Origin: Paenibacillus_S vulneris
GTDB lineage: Bacteria > Bacillota > Bacilli > Paenibacillales > NBRC-103111
DNA length: 64,000 nt
Assembly: GCF_039543185.1 (NCBI RefSeq)
Contig: NZ_BAABJG010000014.1
Coordinates: forward strand, 124,001-188,000
Direction of reading: 5' to 3'
Of this stretch, positions 16,694 through 25,587 are shown piece after piece. The position numbers were made by a program, and so were the translations under genes. The notes beneath the pieces were generated by a model. The model ran no database searches and had not been told where the DNA came from. It was given only the letters and a program-made list of their open reading frames with translations. Numbering within the stretch: the stretch's first letter is position 1; every line of letters begins with the position of its first letter.

Positions 16694-18256
16694 TCAAGCC
16701 TTATGGCTCATACCCGGACCTGAGGAAGAGCCGCTGTCAAGCTCTCTTTCACGCCGAAGAATTTCCTCCATGGATGTGTTCAAAGCCGCCTGGGGACCCG
16801 GGAAATGGTTCTTATAATATGCCAGATCCATAATGACCAGAACGATCAGCATAGCCGCCAACGCATAGCCAGCCGTCTCGTTCGGCGGAATGACCATCAT
16901 AATGCAAATAAATACGATCCAGATGAGAGAAACGATCGATATGGCATCGCTGTATTTGCCCAGATTCCACGGACCCAGATGCTTTTCCTGGAATCTTCCG
17001 CTAGCCTTCGCTCTAAGCTTCAGCCAAATAGGAATACCATAGGCTACATATAAGCCGACGACGCTCACTGCGGTCAAGAAAGCGATCGTTGTATACTTTG
17101 CGTCTGGGTTAGCAAGCTTGATGAGGTAATCGACAAAGGCGAGCAGGAACGAGAGTACAATAGCCAGCCAGATGGCTTTGGCCGGAGTGCGGAATTTCTT
17201 GGAGATTTGCGCCCATTGACGGCTGAATGGCATCCCTTTGTCCCGGGAAAATGCGTACATCATCCGTGAGAACGAAGTGATGGAGGACAGCCCGCAGAAC
17301 CACATAGCCGCTGTAACGAGCCATAACACAATGGAACCGAACGTACCGCCGAGCGCCTGACTGATGACATAGATGAACGCATTATCGGACCCTGTGGCCG
17401 CCCCTGCATCCTTGATCGACAAGGTAACGAAGGCCAGCATGAGGAACCCGATGACGAACGAATAAGCGACGGAGGTAAAAATCCCCCAAGGGGCGCGTAC
17501 GCGAGGATTAATCGTCTCTTCAATGGTATGCGCCGAGGCGTCATATCCGGTAAACGTCCACTGCGCCTGCAAAAGCCCGATCAGGAAGGCGAACATATAC
17601 GGCTTGTCGGAGAACGTCTCGCCAACCTTGAACAAATAGTCGAAGCTGTTCAAGCCTCCCTTGGTGAAAAAGGCAAGTGAAACGACCAGCACCGCCACGA
17701 TGATAATATGGTACCAAGCCGAAAAATCATTCAGCTTCGCTACGATACGTATCCCGATATGGTTTAGAATGCCGTGGGTCAGCAGGATGACCGTAAATGC
17801 AATCAACACGGTTGTATTGTCCGAGGTATAGCCGAACACACTGCCGAGAAGCGGGTCGGCAAACAGCGCCACCGAATAATCGATCCCTGCGACAATGCCG
17901 ATTTGTCCGATCAGATTGATCCAGGCTGTGTACCAGCCCCACCGCTTGTTTTTCAGAATCGCCGCCCAATGGTACAGCGCGCCTGCCGTAGGAATAGCGG
18001 ACGCCAGCTCTGCCATCGCAGCTGCCACGAACATGACGAACAGTGCGACGATCGGCCAGCCGAAGCCCATCATTCCCGGACCGCCGTAAGTCAGCCCATG
18101 CCCGTATAGGGAAACGGCACCGGTAAGAATGGAAATGATCGAGAAGGAAATGGCGAAGTTGGAAAAGCCGCCCATGCTGCGAAGAAGCTCCTGTGCGTAA
18201 CCGAACTTGTTTAAATCTTGTTTGTCCTTATCATGGTGATGAGATTGTACACTCAT
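16694..18256 (-). CDS. APC-family permease of the eut operon
   Basis: Membrane transporter of 520 residues with about twelve helices, in the amino acid/polyamine/organocation superfamily, closest in look to GABA or choline-type permeases (GYAQELLRSMGGFSNFAISFSIISILTG near the N-terminus; FTGYDASAHTIEETINPRVRAPWGIF in the middle). It is the last gene of the eut operon, 58 bases after a 42-residue membrane protein gene, and starts after TAGGAGGAGG. Eut clusters usually use EutH; none is visible here, so this permease is the likely ethanolamine importer. GABA or another amine as substrate is possible. The family is clear; the substrate is inference from context. Confidence 0.85.
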   Translation of the reverse strand: MSVQSHHHDKDKQDLNKFGYAQELLRSMGGFSNFAISFSIISILTGAVSLYGHGLTYGGPGMMGFGWPIVALFVMFVAAAMAELASAIPTAGALYHWAAILKNKRWGWYTAWINLIGQIGIVAGIDYSVALFADPLLGSVFGYTSDNTTVLIAFTVILLTHGILNHIGIRIVAKLNDFSAWYHIIIVAVLVVSLAFFTKGGLNSFDYLFKVGETFSDKPYMFAFLIGLLQAQWTFTGYDASAHTIEETINPRVRAPWGIFTSVAYSFVIGFLMLAFVTLSIKDAGAATGSDNAFIYVISQALGGTFGSIVLWLVTAAMWFCGLSSITSFSRMMYAFSRDKGMPFSRQWAQISKKFRTPAKAIWLAIVLSFLLAFVDYLIKLANPDAKYTTIAFLTAVSVVGLYVAYGIPIWLKLRAKASGRFQEKHLGPWNLGKYSDAISIVSLIWIVFICIMMVIPPNETAGYALAAMLIVLVIMDLAYYKNHFPGPQAALNTSMEEILRRERELDSGSSSGPGMSHKA

Positions 18257-18314
18257 GGACTCAACCTCCTCCTAAGGATAACGTCTGATTGTCGTTGCCG
18301 GTTGACGTGAGATT

Positions 18315-18443
18315 TTACTTGCCCAAGAAGCTTTCGTGCTCGCTTTCTTTGTAATTACGGATATTGTTATTGGCTATTCGGACAATACCTAGAGCAAACA
18401 GGCAGGCAATGAGAATAATAATGACTCCAATGACTGTGGACAT
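18315..18443 (-). CDS. 42-residue single-span membrane protein between eutC and the permease
   Basis: A gene too short for usual ORF cut-offs. ATG at 18443 is preceded by AAGGAGGTGACCTTCC, among the best ribosome sites in the operon. The product starts MSTVIGVIIILIACLFALG, one clear membrane helix (about residues 3-21), followed by a charged tail IVRIANNNIRNYKESEHE and ending SFLGK. It lies 58 bases downstream of eutC and 58 bases upstream of the permease on the same strand. The layout, a tiny single-span protein directly before a transporter, resembles small accessory subunits found beside some symporters. I infer a role in assembly or activity of the permease; no family is recognised with certainty. 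Confidence 0.7.
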   Translation of the reverse strand: MSTVIGVIIILIACLFALGIVRIANNNIRNYKESEHESFLGK

Positions 18444-18501
18444 GGAAGGTCACCTCCTTACTGGAAGATGGGTAACTAATCAGCTGGACCAGTCTGACCG
18501 C

Positions 18502-19431
18502 TTACAGCTCCATGTTCACGCCGCTGGCCTGCTGCTCAATCATCGTTTTAAGCAACGTTCCGATATGTGCCCCCGCCTCGACCGGAGGAGTCCCTCCACG
18601 ATGAATGTTAGAGATAACGGTGCGCTCGCTTTCCACGGTCCCTTTGCGCGGACGAAAGCACATATAGGCGCTCATCGACTGGGACGAAACAAGCCCCGGT
18701 CTTTCCCCGATCAACAGTACAAGCACTTCCGGCTGCAGGAGCTCTCCAATATGATCCATCACCGCAACCCGTCCGCCGCGAACGAAGAAGGGAGTCCCCG
18801 CCTTCAAGCCGTAAGAAGCAAGAGAATCGAGCAGGGAGGGGTAAACATCCGGCAGGTTGGCGTCGATAGCGTTAGCGCTCAGGCCATCCGAAACCACAAT
18901 TTGAACCTGCGGCTTCATGACGCACCGGCTCCGAATCAGCTCGACGCCTTGCGGAGTAATCATCCGTCCCCGATCCGGCCGTTTCAAGTAATTATCCGTA
19001 TTCTCATAATACGTTTCGACCTGAAACAAGCCGAAAGCATCCAGCAGCGACGAGCTGACTTCCCCATAGATCGAATCGACGGCCGCAGCATGGTCGCAGC
19101 GGAACTTCAGCATTTCTTTGGTCAAGGCCCGTGTCCCTGTGCGCCATACACCGATTCTAGCTGGAGTGCTGGATAACAGCTCGGTCATCCCTTCTTTCCA
19201 TTTCGGATGAGGTACGTGGGAGGCCGCCTCCATCGCTTTCTCCCCTTCACCTGAGGCAAAGCCGGACTCCCGATCCGCATCCTCGCTGATGCCGAGGTTA
19301 TTATAGAAGCCTGCTGCCGATGATGGAGCAGCAGCATCGCTGACAATCGGCTTATCCTCCAACAGCTGCCTCTTCTCCAGCTGTGCCATGACCTGATCGA
19401 CCAATAGCTCCAACGGAATCGTTCGATTCAT
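18502..19431 (-). CDS. eutC: Ethanolamine ammonia-lyase small subunit
   Basis: EutC of 309 residues. Conserved stretches include ARIGVWRTGTRALTKEMLKFRCDHAAA, then IVVSDGLSANAI, IGERPGL and YMCFRPRKGTVESERTVISNIHRGG, all characteristic of the family. With EutB it forms the adenosylcobalamin-dependent lyase that converts ethanolamine to acetaldehyde and ammonia. The N-terminus IPLELLVDQVMAQLEKR is a short amphipathic helix followed by a flexible linker, as in EutC proteins where this region guides the enzyme into the microcompartment. The linker, residues 30-75, is longer than usual and rich in Ala, Ser and Glu. Start ATG after GGAGCAGGAGG, 36 bases after eutB. Confidence 0.96.
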   Translation of the reverse strand: MNRTIPLELLVDQVMAQLEKRQLLEDKPIVSDAAAPSSAAGFYNNLGISEDADRESGFASGEGEKAMEAASHVPHPKWKEGMTELLSSTPARIGVWRTGTRALTKEMLKFRCDHAAAVDSIYGEVSSSLLDAFGLFQVETYYENTDNYLKRPDRGRMITPQGVELIRSRCVMKPQVQIVVSDGLSANAIDANLPDVYPSLLDSLASYGLKAGTPFFVRGGRVAVMDHIGELLQPEVLVLLIGERPGLVSSQSMSAYMCFRPRKGTVESERTVISNIHRGGTPPVEAGAHIGTLLKTMIEQQASGVNMEL

Positions 19432-19467
19432 CCTCCTGCTCCTTTCCTCTCGGATTTGGTTTAGCCA

Positions 19468-20829
19468 CTACATGAAGATCGTGGGGTCGCCGGCACTCGG
19501 GGTCAATCTGCCATTCTCCATAATGCCCATTCGTACCAGCCATTGCTCAAATTCAGGAGCGGGACGGAGACCCATCATTTCACGTAGTGTCGCTATATCG
19601 TGATAGCTCGTCGATTGGTAATTCAGCATGCAGTCATCCGCCATCGGCACGCCGATCAAGTAATTGACACCCGCTGCCGCCAGCAGTACGGCCAAATTAT
19701 CCATATCATTCTGATCCGCTTTCATATGATTGGTATAGCATACGTCAACGCCCATCGGCAGCTGCTGCAGCTTCCCCATAAAATGATCCTCCAGACCGGC
19801 ACGAATGACCTGCTTGGCGTCGTACAAATATTCAGGTCCTATGAAGCCGACTACGGTATTCACGATGAAGGGCTTATATTTTCGGGCCAGGCCGTAACAG
19901 CGGGATTCCAGCGTTACCTGATCGATCCCGTGATGCGCCTCTGCAGACAATTCGGAGCCCTGCCCGGTCTCGAAGTACCACAGGTTCGGTCCGGTTCCCG
20001 TGCCTTCCTTTCGGATCAGGTCATCAGCCTCATCCAGCAGTCCGACATGAATGCCGAAAGCTTTGTTGCCGTCCTCGGTCCCGGCAAGGCTTTGAAATAT
20101 CATATCCGCCGGAGCTCCCTGACGGATCGCCCTCATCTGCGTTTTCACATGAGCCAATACGCAGTTTTGAGTAGGGATCTGCCACTTGCTCATCACCTCT
20201 TTGGTTGTGAGCAGGATCTCCTTCACGCTCTCCGCCGTATCGATAACGGGGTTAATGCCCAGTACCGCATCGCCGATTCCATAGCTCAATGCCTCAAACA
20301 AGGACGCCTTAATTCCCTGGATATTATCTGTCGGATGGTTCGGCTGCGCCCTGCCCGCCAGGACGCCCTTTTGCCCTATCGTAATGTTGCAATGACTCGT
20401 CACTTCCATCTTGGATGCAGCCTGAATCAGATCGAGATTGCTCATCAGCTTGGCTGCGGCTGCCACCATTTCACTCGTCAGCCCTCTGCTGATTCGGCGA
20501 AGCTCGCTGCCGCCCGTTTCCTGCCTAAGAACATATTCCCGCAGCTCGGCTACGGTCCAGCCTCGAATTTCGGCATAGATCTTCTCATTTACGGCCTCTT
20601 CGATCACTTTGGAGACCTCATCGGTTTCCGGGGGCAGCAGCGGATGATTGCGAATGTCTCCCAGCGTCAGATCCGCCAGCACCAGCTTCGCAGCCATTCT
20701 CTCCTTCGCGTCCCGGGCCGCAATGCCGGCCAATTGATCGCCGGATTTCTCTTCATTGGCCTTGGCCAGCACTTCCTTCAAGTCCTTGAATTGAAACGTT
20801 GTGCCGTGCAAAGCAACCTTCAGCTTCAC
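19468..20829 (-). CDS. eutB: Ethanolamine ammonia-lyase large subunit
   Basis: EutB of 453 residues, the same length as the E. coli protein. Recognisable blocks include MKLKVALHGTTFQFKDLKEVLAKANEEKSGDQLAGIAA at the N-terminus, CNITIGQKGVLAGRAQPNHPTDN, WYFETGQGSELSAEAHHG, and VGFIGPEYLYDAKQVIRAGLEDHFMGKL. It forms the TIM-barrel catalytic subunit that binds ethanolamine and cobalamin. It begins four bases after eutA and is followed by eutC. No cobalamin adenosyltransferase (eutT) is visible in the cluster, so cofactor supply must come from elsewhere, helped by EutA. Confidence 0.97.
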   Translation of the reverse strand: MKLKVALHGTTFQFKDLKEVLAKANEEKSGDQLAGIAARDAKERMAAKLVLADLTLGDIRNHPLLPPETDEVSKVIEEAVNEKIYAEIRGWTVAELREYVLRQETGGSELRRISRGLTSEMVAAAAKLMSNLDLIQAASKMEVTSHCNITIGQKGVLAGRAQPNHPTDNIQGIKASLFEALSYGIGDAVLGINPVIDTAESVKEILLTTKEVMSKWQIPTQNCVLAHVKTQMRAIRQGAPADMIFQSLAGTEDGNKAFGIHVGLLDEADDLIRKEGTGTGPNLWYFETGQGSELSAEAHHGIDQVTLESRCYGLARKYKPFIVNTVVGFIGPEYLYDAKQVIRAGLEDHFMGKLQQLPMGVDVCYTNHMKADQNDMDNLAVLLAAAGVNYLIGVPMADDCMLNYQSTSYHDIATLREMMGLRPAPEFEQWLVRMGIMENGRLTPSAGDPTIFM

Positions 20830-20833
20830 TCGT

Positions 20834-22327
20834 CTACCTCCTGTTCCCGCCGTGGAAGGCTAAGGTTTTGACCACTACCGGGATCATCATGCCTCCGATC
20901 GGCTCTCCCAGATCGATATAATCGCCGTGCTCCACCGTTATTTGATCGATGCAGATGATATCGGGCCTTCCGCCGCTATGCCTGGCCAGAGATTGGCCCA
21001 GCGCCTTGGCGATATCGTTCGCACAAATAACCGCCATGACCTTGCTCTCGGGAAAATACCGCTTATAGCCCTCCACAAGAAGTGCGGACAATCGCTGAAG
21101 GACTGCGTAGCTCCAGTACTTCTGAGCGGGAAGAGCTACCGCGATGGAGGCTGATGCGGCGTCATTACGCTCATACAGGCTTGAAGCGGCAACCATCGCA
21201 TGATCGATAGGCTGCTCCAGCAGTCCGGGCCGATCCAAAGCTTCAGCCGCAAGCTCCAGCTTCACCACCGGCACGTTGCGAATCGGCAGCAGCTTCTCAT
21301 CCACATGAACGGTTGCCCCGCTGATCTCCGTGCTCTGCATACCGGCTCCAATCACGGTAGCCCTCACCGTTTCCTCGGCCTGGATCAACCGAAGCCCGGA
21401 GGCTTCCAAGCATTCCTTCATTGCGTGTGCCAGCAGCGGGCCTATATCTCCGTGAACCGCAGTCTGCTCCAAAGTGAGGGGCTTCGGCAGAGCCATAAGT
21501 CTGCCCACACCGCCGGAGATCATCCATTCCTCCACCGGCGGAAGGACAGGAAGCGGGCGTCCGAGCACCAGCTTGATCGTGTCCTCCTTCATCGGCTCTT
21601 GCGTCATCGGGCACAGCAAGCCTTCCAGGAGAGTCTGGCACATGCCTGTGCAAATTTGCTTCAGCAGCCCGTAGCTAGCGGTTTGACCGGGTTCCAGCTG
21701 GAACCCGTTAGCGTCCAGCCATGGCTTCAAGGACCTGGATACAGCCGTAACGGTTCCTCTGCGATCCAGCTCGATTAAACGCCCCCCGACGTGAAAGGTC
21801 ATTGTCCCTGCCGGGCGGCCTCTTTGAAAGATGGCCGCATTAGCCGTCCCGCCGCCGATATCGATATTCACGACGGCTCCTCGGGTATGCCTGGAGCGCT
21901 GCTCGGCGCCCGCTCCCTTCCCCGCCAGCAGCCCCTCCAGATCAGGGCCTGCTGCAGCTACGACAAAATCGCCTGCACGCTCCGCGAGCAGATGGACGAT
22001 TTGTCTTGCATTGGCTTTAGTAGCGGTCTCTCCTGTAATGATGACCGCTCCCGATTTCAGCTCACTTGCGCGTACTCCTGCCCGCGCATAGTCCTCAGCC
22101 AGCAGCTCCCCGATCCGTTCCGCATCGATCTCATCGGCGCTTATCAAAGGAGTGCCGTAGATGGGACTTGCATACAGCAGCTCTCTTTCGACGATATCAT
22201 ACCTCGGCAGACTCAACGCGCCGGAGGTTCGGGCCAGTCTCAGACGGCTGATAATCATCTTGGTCGTGCTTGTTCCGATATCGATTCCTACACTGGTGAT
22301 CCAGTGCTCTCCGCTGCGGTTATCCAT
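20834..22327 (-). CDS. eutA: Ethanolamine ammonia-lyase reactivating factor
   Basis: EutA of 497 residues, a chaperone-like ATPase of the actin/Hsp70 fold. Nucleotide-binding signatures are visible: VGIDIGTSTTKMIISRL near residue 13 and VNIDIGGGTANAAIF near 150, plus MISGGVGRLM. It exchanges damaged cobalamin in EutBC for fresh adenosylcobalamin. It lies between eutV (four bases upstream) and eutB. The length is slightly above the E. coli protein (467 residues). Confidence 0.95.
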   Translation of the reverse strand: MDNRSGEHWITSVGIDIGTSTTKMIISRLRLARTSGALSLPRYDIVERELLYASPIYGTPLISADEIDAERIGELLAEDYARAGVRASELKSGAVIITGETATKANARQIVHLLAERAGDFVVAAAGPDLEGLLAGKGAGAEQRSRHTRGAVVNIDIGGGTANAAIFQRGRPAGTMTFHVGGRLIELDRRGTVTAVSRSLKPWLDANGFQLEPGQTASYGLLKQICTGMCQTLLEGLLCPMTQEPMKEDTIKLVLGRPLPVLPPVEEWMISGGVGRLMALPKPLTLEQTAVHGDIGPLLAHAMKECLEASGLRLIQAEETVRATVIGAGMQSTEISGATVHVDEKLLPIRNVPVVKLELAAEALDRPGLLEQPIDHAMVAASSLYERNDAASASIAVALPAQKYWSYAVLQRLSALLVEGYKRYFPESKVMAVICANDIAKALGQSLARHSGGRPDIICIDQITVEHGDYIDLGEPIGGMMIPVVVKTLAFHGGNRR

Positions 22328-22331
22328 ACCC

Positions 22332-22931
22332 TCACCCGTTTCTCGCCGTCAGAAACCCAATCTCCGGGCCTTCCGCAAGCAGCTGCTCAGCCAGCTTGCC
22401 CAAGGAAATTCTTGCTGCCATACTGGCATCGCGCAGTCTACGGTAAGCTTCCTCCTCTTCCAGGGCGTAGGCTTTCATCAGCATGCCTTTGACCTTCTCT
22501 ATGCGTTTGCGGTCCTCGAGAGATTGCCTAAGCTCCTCCAAATCTTTTTTCAAGCCGTCGATGCGTTCCTTCTGACTCAAGGCAATCTCTACCGCCGGGA
22601 TCAAATCCTCCTCCGAGACCGGCTTGACGAGATATGCGGCCACTCCCGCGCTTTTGGCGTCCTGCACGAGCTCTCTCTGACTGTAGGCCGTCAGCAGCAG
22701 CACGGAGGTGTCCTGCATTTTGCGGATGATCCGGGAAGCCTTGATCCCGTTCATGACCGGCATCTTGACATCCATGATGACAAGATCGGGCTTCAGCCTG
22801 GCTACGAGCGCGACAGCCTCCTCGCCATTCTTCGCTTCCCCGGCCACCGCGTAGCCTTCCTCCTCGAGCATTTCGCGGATATCCATGCGAATAATCGGAT
22901 CGTCGTCAACAACGACAATGGTATGCTTCAT
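22332..22931 (-). CDS. eutV: Response regulator with ANTAR RNA-binding domain
   Basis: Protein of 199 residues. The receiver domain (1-120) has DDD near residue 10, phospho-acceptor Asp54 in VIMDVKMPVMNG, and Lys in YLVKPV. A coiled linker (about 122-140) leads to an ANTAR domain (about 140-195: RIEKVKGMLMKAYALEEEEAYRRLRDASM). Phosphorylated EutV-type proteins bind pairs of small hairpins in nascent RNA and prevent formation of an overlapping terminator. A fitting target is present in the leader of this operon (30402-30415 with the terminator 30352-30408). It is encoded next to its kinase EutW. Confidence 0.95.
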   Translation of the reverse strand: MKHTIVVVDDDPIIRMDIREMLEEEGYAVAGEAKNGEEAVALVARLKPDLVIMDVKMPVMNGIKASRIIRKMQDTSVLLLTAYSQRELVQDAKSAGVAAYLVKPVSEEDLIPAVEIALSQKERIDGLKKDLEELRQSLEDRKRIEKVKGMLMKAYALEEEEAYRRLRDASMAARISLGKLAEQLLAEGPEIGFLTARNG

Positions 22932-22948
22932 AGCTGCAGCCCTCCCAA

Positions 22949-24343
22949 CTATGCTTTCGCAAGCGAAAATGTAAGCTGAACCTCCGTACCGCTCCCGTCT
23001 GACGTTATGCTCAACATGCCGCCGAGATTTTCGTTGACGAGCGTCTCCGTTATTTTGAGACCCAAATGTCCCTTCGGGTCGGTCTGCTTCTCCGAACGGA
23101 TGCCGACTCCGTTGTCAGCCACCCTTACGGTCACAATCTGACCGCTGCGCCGAAGAGCGATATCGATCTCCCCGCTCTCTCTGTCGGCGAAGGCATGCAC
23201 CACGCAGTTTTGTATGAGCTCATTGACGACCAGAGCAAGAGTTGTCGCCATATCCGAGGGCAGCGTCAGCTCATCACCACATAGGTGGACGCGGATGCTT
23301 TGATCCGGCTTCGCCGTTGAGGAGACGATATTTTTGGCGATACGGTCCACCACATCGATGAAGCGAATCGTATCCAGTCCGTCAAAGGCAAGCATTTCAT
23401 GAATAATAGCGATGCTGCTGATCCGGTTTATGCTGTCGCGATACACGGTCTTCACTTCGTCCAGCTTCGTTCTGCGCATTTGCAGGCGGAGAAGGCTCGA
23501 GACCGTCTGCAGATTATTCTTCACCCTATGGTGGATTTCCTTAATGACGGCGGATTTCATCATAAGCTGCTTATCCTTTTCTCTCAAATCCGAGACGTCC
23601 CGAATCAGCATCAGACCTCCGACCACTCGTTGTCCCTTATAGATGGATACCGCCTTTAGCTCGAAAGCCGTCGGTCCAAGCTGAATGTCTTCATGAAAAA
23701 TCCCCCTATGTCCAACCACTGATCGGCTCCCCAAACGGTCGTAAAAAAGCTCTGCCAGCGTCTTTCCCTGCAGCAAGCCTGCGTGGCCGATCTCCCTCAG
23801 CATGAGGACGGCCCGCGGATTCGTATAGGTAACCCGCTCCATTTCATCAAACAAAACGATGCCTTCATGCATCAGCATCGTCATGCTGCCTTCGGACATG
23901 GCCACCTTAAGGAGCGTCTCGCTCAGCTGCTCCGTCGTCTCCATCAGGTGCTCCACGTGCTTTTCCTGCTCCAATCTCTCGGAGATGTCCTGCTCCATAA
24001 TCAAGGCACCTATTACCCTTCCCTCGGCTTGGGCCCGAATAGGGACCACATGCTGCTGCATCGCAATATGCTCCTGCGAGATGCCCCGCGAGCCGATGAC
24101 CGGCTGGCCGGAAAGCAGGCAGTACATGACGGCAGGCTCGTTATGCGCATAGGCCAGCTGGCCGATCACGGACGTCTTGTACAAAGAAGGAGCGGTGGCA
24201 GGATGCGCCTGCGCGACAACAAGCGCCGTCCCTGCATCAGGCAGCGGGCAATCGATGAAAACATCGGATTGCGAGACATCTGCGATGAGCTGCAAGTGGC
24301 GGGCCATATCCTCGATAACCGCCGTTTCTTCCAGGCTTAACAA
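22949..24343 (-). CDS. eutW: EutW-type sensor histidine kinase
   Basis: Soluble kinase of about 464 residues. Order: an N-terminal sensing domain (about 1-125), a PAS-like domain (about 150-270), the HisKA_2 phosphorylation motif HHRVKNNLQTVSSLLRLQMRR near residue 280-300 and a HATPase domain with NELIQNCVVHA, VADNGVGIR and GHLGLKIT. No membrane helix is seen, as in other EutW proteins that sense ethanolamine in the cytoplasm. The start chosen is TTG at 24343, six bases after AAGGAG; upstream ATG/GTG options at 24361, 24379 and 24391 have poorer sites. It is co-transcribed with eutV, 17 bases before it. Confidence 0.92.
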   Translation of the reverse strand: MLSLEETAVIEDMARHLQLIADVSQSDVFIDCPLPDAGTALVVAQAHPATAPSLYKTSVIGQLAYAHNEPAVMYCLLSGQPVIGSRGISQEHIAMQQHVVPIRAQAEGRVIGALIMEQDISERLEQEKHVEHLMETTEQLSETLLKVAMSEGSMTMLMHEGIVLFDEMERVTYTNPRAVLMLREIGHAGLLQGKTLAELFYDRLGSRSVVGHRGIFHEDIQLGPTAFELKAVSIYKGQRVVGGLMLIRDVSDLREKDKQLMMKSAVIKEIHHRVKNNLQTVSSLLRLQMRRTKLDEVKTVYRDSINRISSIAIIHEMLAFDGLDTIRFIDVVDRIAKNIVSSTAKPDQSIRVHLCGDELTLPSDMATTLALVVNELIQNCVVHAFADRESGEIDIALRRSGQIVTVRVADNGVGIRSEKQTDPKGHLGLKITETLVNENLGGMLSITSDGSGTEVQLTFSLAKA

Positions 24344-24487
24344 GGTGCGCTCCTTACACATTGCTGTGATTGATATCATCGGGAATCCCACATCGCTTTC
24401 ATGATTTGTGATCCAATGACTCCATTGTCACATAATGGACACATTTTAGGAAGACATCCCCTTGGAAAAGCCTTCTTCGTTTTCCGG

Positions 24488-24940
24488 CTACATTTCCCCT
24501 GACGGATTCACGAACGGCATCAGCCTGTTCCTCAACGCTTCGATTCCCTCGCCGGTAGCAGATGAGGTCAAGAAAATATCCCCTTCAGGCAAGGATTGCC
24601 GAAGGAGGGCTACCGCCTTAGCCGAATCCGCTTGCGGATGATCCGTCTTCGTGACGGCTCCTAGCGCCGGTATCGGGAAGCCCCCGGCAAAGCCGGGAGG
24701 CAAGTAGCTGCGCGTTCGCGTCGCATCCTGAATCAGCAGGATCGCCGCGGCCTGATGGGAGGTAGCCATTAACGATCGGTAATACATCGGGTTCTCGCTG
24801 TATTCTCCGGGCGTATCGATGATCCATTCCCGATAAACCAGGCTTTGCGTCTTGACAGCCGGCCCGCTCTCGCCGAACAGCGCTTTGACCAGGGTCGATT
24901 TTCCGGCTCCGACAGCACCGATGATCATCACTTTTTTCAT
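24488..24940 (-). CDS. eutP: EutP/PduV-type small GTPase-like protein
   Basis: P-loop protein of 150 residues. It begins MKKVMIIGAVGAGKSTLVKALFG with Walker A GAVGAGKST, has IIDTPGEY as the switch/Walker B region and VTKTDHP for base recognition, as in EutP and PduV. These proteins associate with the microcompartment; one homologue was reported to have acetate kinase activity, and eutQ (the usual acetate kinase) is not seen in this operon, so EutP could contribute that step. Starts four bases after eutS. A gap of 144 bases separates it from the chosen eutW start. Confidence 0.92.
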   Translation of the reverse strand: MKKVMIIGAVGAGKSTLVKALFGESGPAVKTQSLVYREWIIDTPGEYSENPMYYRSLMATSHQAAAILLIQDATRTRSYLPPGFAGGFPIPALGAVTKTDHPQADSAKAVALLRQSLPEGDIFLTSSATGEGIEALRNRLMPFVNPSGEM

Positions 24941-24944
24941 CGCT

Positions 24945-25286
24945 TTACGACCTCGTCAGCGGAGCGATGGAAAATTGCAGCTTTTCCTGCAAAAAGCCGT
25001 TGACCGCCACCACGGCCATTTCTACCGCCGCTACATCCCCGACAATCACTAGCGAGCCTGTAAAACGGTCCAGATACCCGATATCCACATTGGCGGCCTT
25101 CGTCGCAATATCGGCGGCGATAATGGCCGTTTCCGTCGGTGTCAGGGTCAGTATCCCCAAGGCATTCGCCTTTTCAATGCCAAGCTTCGTATATAATACC
25201 GGGTCGGGGTTGGCAATGACATGAGCCAACGTAAGCTGCTTGCCCGGCACGTATTCCTGTATAACCCGCTGCTTCGGCTGCTCCAT
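24945..25286 (-). CDS. eutS: BMC shell protein EutS
   Basis: Single BMC-domain shell protein of 113 residues in the circularly permuted EutS/PduU class. Recognisable: VIQEYVPGKQLTLAHVIANP at the N-terminus, which forms the beta-barrel plug, and LGILTLTPTETAIIAADIATKAANVDIGYLDRFTGSLVIVGDVAAVE. It would form bent hexamers in the shell. ATG after GGAGGACGGAC. It lies between eutN and eutP. Confidence 0.95.
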   Translation of the reverse strand: MEQPKQRVIQEYVPGKQLTLAHVIANPDPVLYTKLGIEKANALGILTLTPTETAIIAADIATKAANVDIGYLDRFTGSLVIVGDVAAVEMAVVAVNGFLQEKLQFSIAPLTRS

Positions 25287-25297
25287 GTCCGTCCTCC

Positions 25298-25576
25298 TTA
25301 CTCGGCGTCTTCCGTCACCTCGAAGCTGTCCACAATCCCCACAATCATGGCGTCTATCGGCACCATTTTGCCGCTGAACAACACTCTGGCAGGACTGCCT
25401 CTAGACACAATGACCTTCTCGCCGACGCCGGCTCCAATCCGGTCAGCCGCAATAACCGTCTGTCCGGACTCCATTTCCTTAAAGTCGATCGGCTGAACGA
25501 CCATCAGCTTCAAGTTGTCCATTCCTTCTTCCTTCTGCGTAGCCCATACGCTGCCGATCACCCTGCCAAGAAACAC
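25298..25576 (-). CDS. eutN: BMC vertex protein EutN
   Basis: Protein of 92 residues of the EutN/CcmL family. It begins MFLGRVIGSVWATQK, with VVQPID, VIAADRIGAGVGEKVIVSRGSPAR and the C-terminal MIVGIVDSFEV. These proteins form pentamers that close the vertices of the microcompartment. Start GTG shortly after AGGGGGGAG. It follows the unknown 292-residue gene by eleven bases and precedes eutS by eleven bases. Confidence 0.95.
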   Translation of the reverse strand: MFLGRVIGSVWATQKEEGMDNLKLMVVQPIDFKEMESGQTVIAADRIGAGVGEKVIVSRGSPARVLFSGKMVPIDAMIVGIVDSFEVTEDAE

Positions 25577-25587
25577 TCGGCTCCCCC

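Noticed and set aside
18364..19176. Plus-strand frame of 270 codons opposite eutC
   Set aside because: It is a shadow of eutC on the other strand; the eutC product is clearly recognisable.
24392..24487. Second antiterminator or promoter between eutP and eutW
   Set aside because: No A1/G4 hexaloop hairpin followed by a T-run terminator and no promoter pair was seen.
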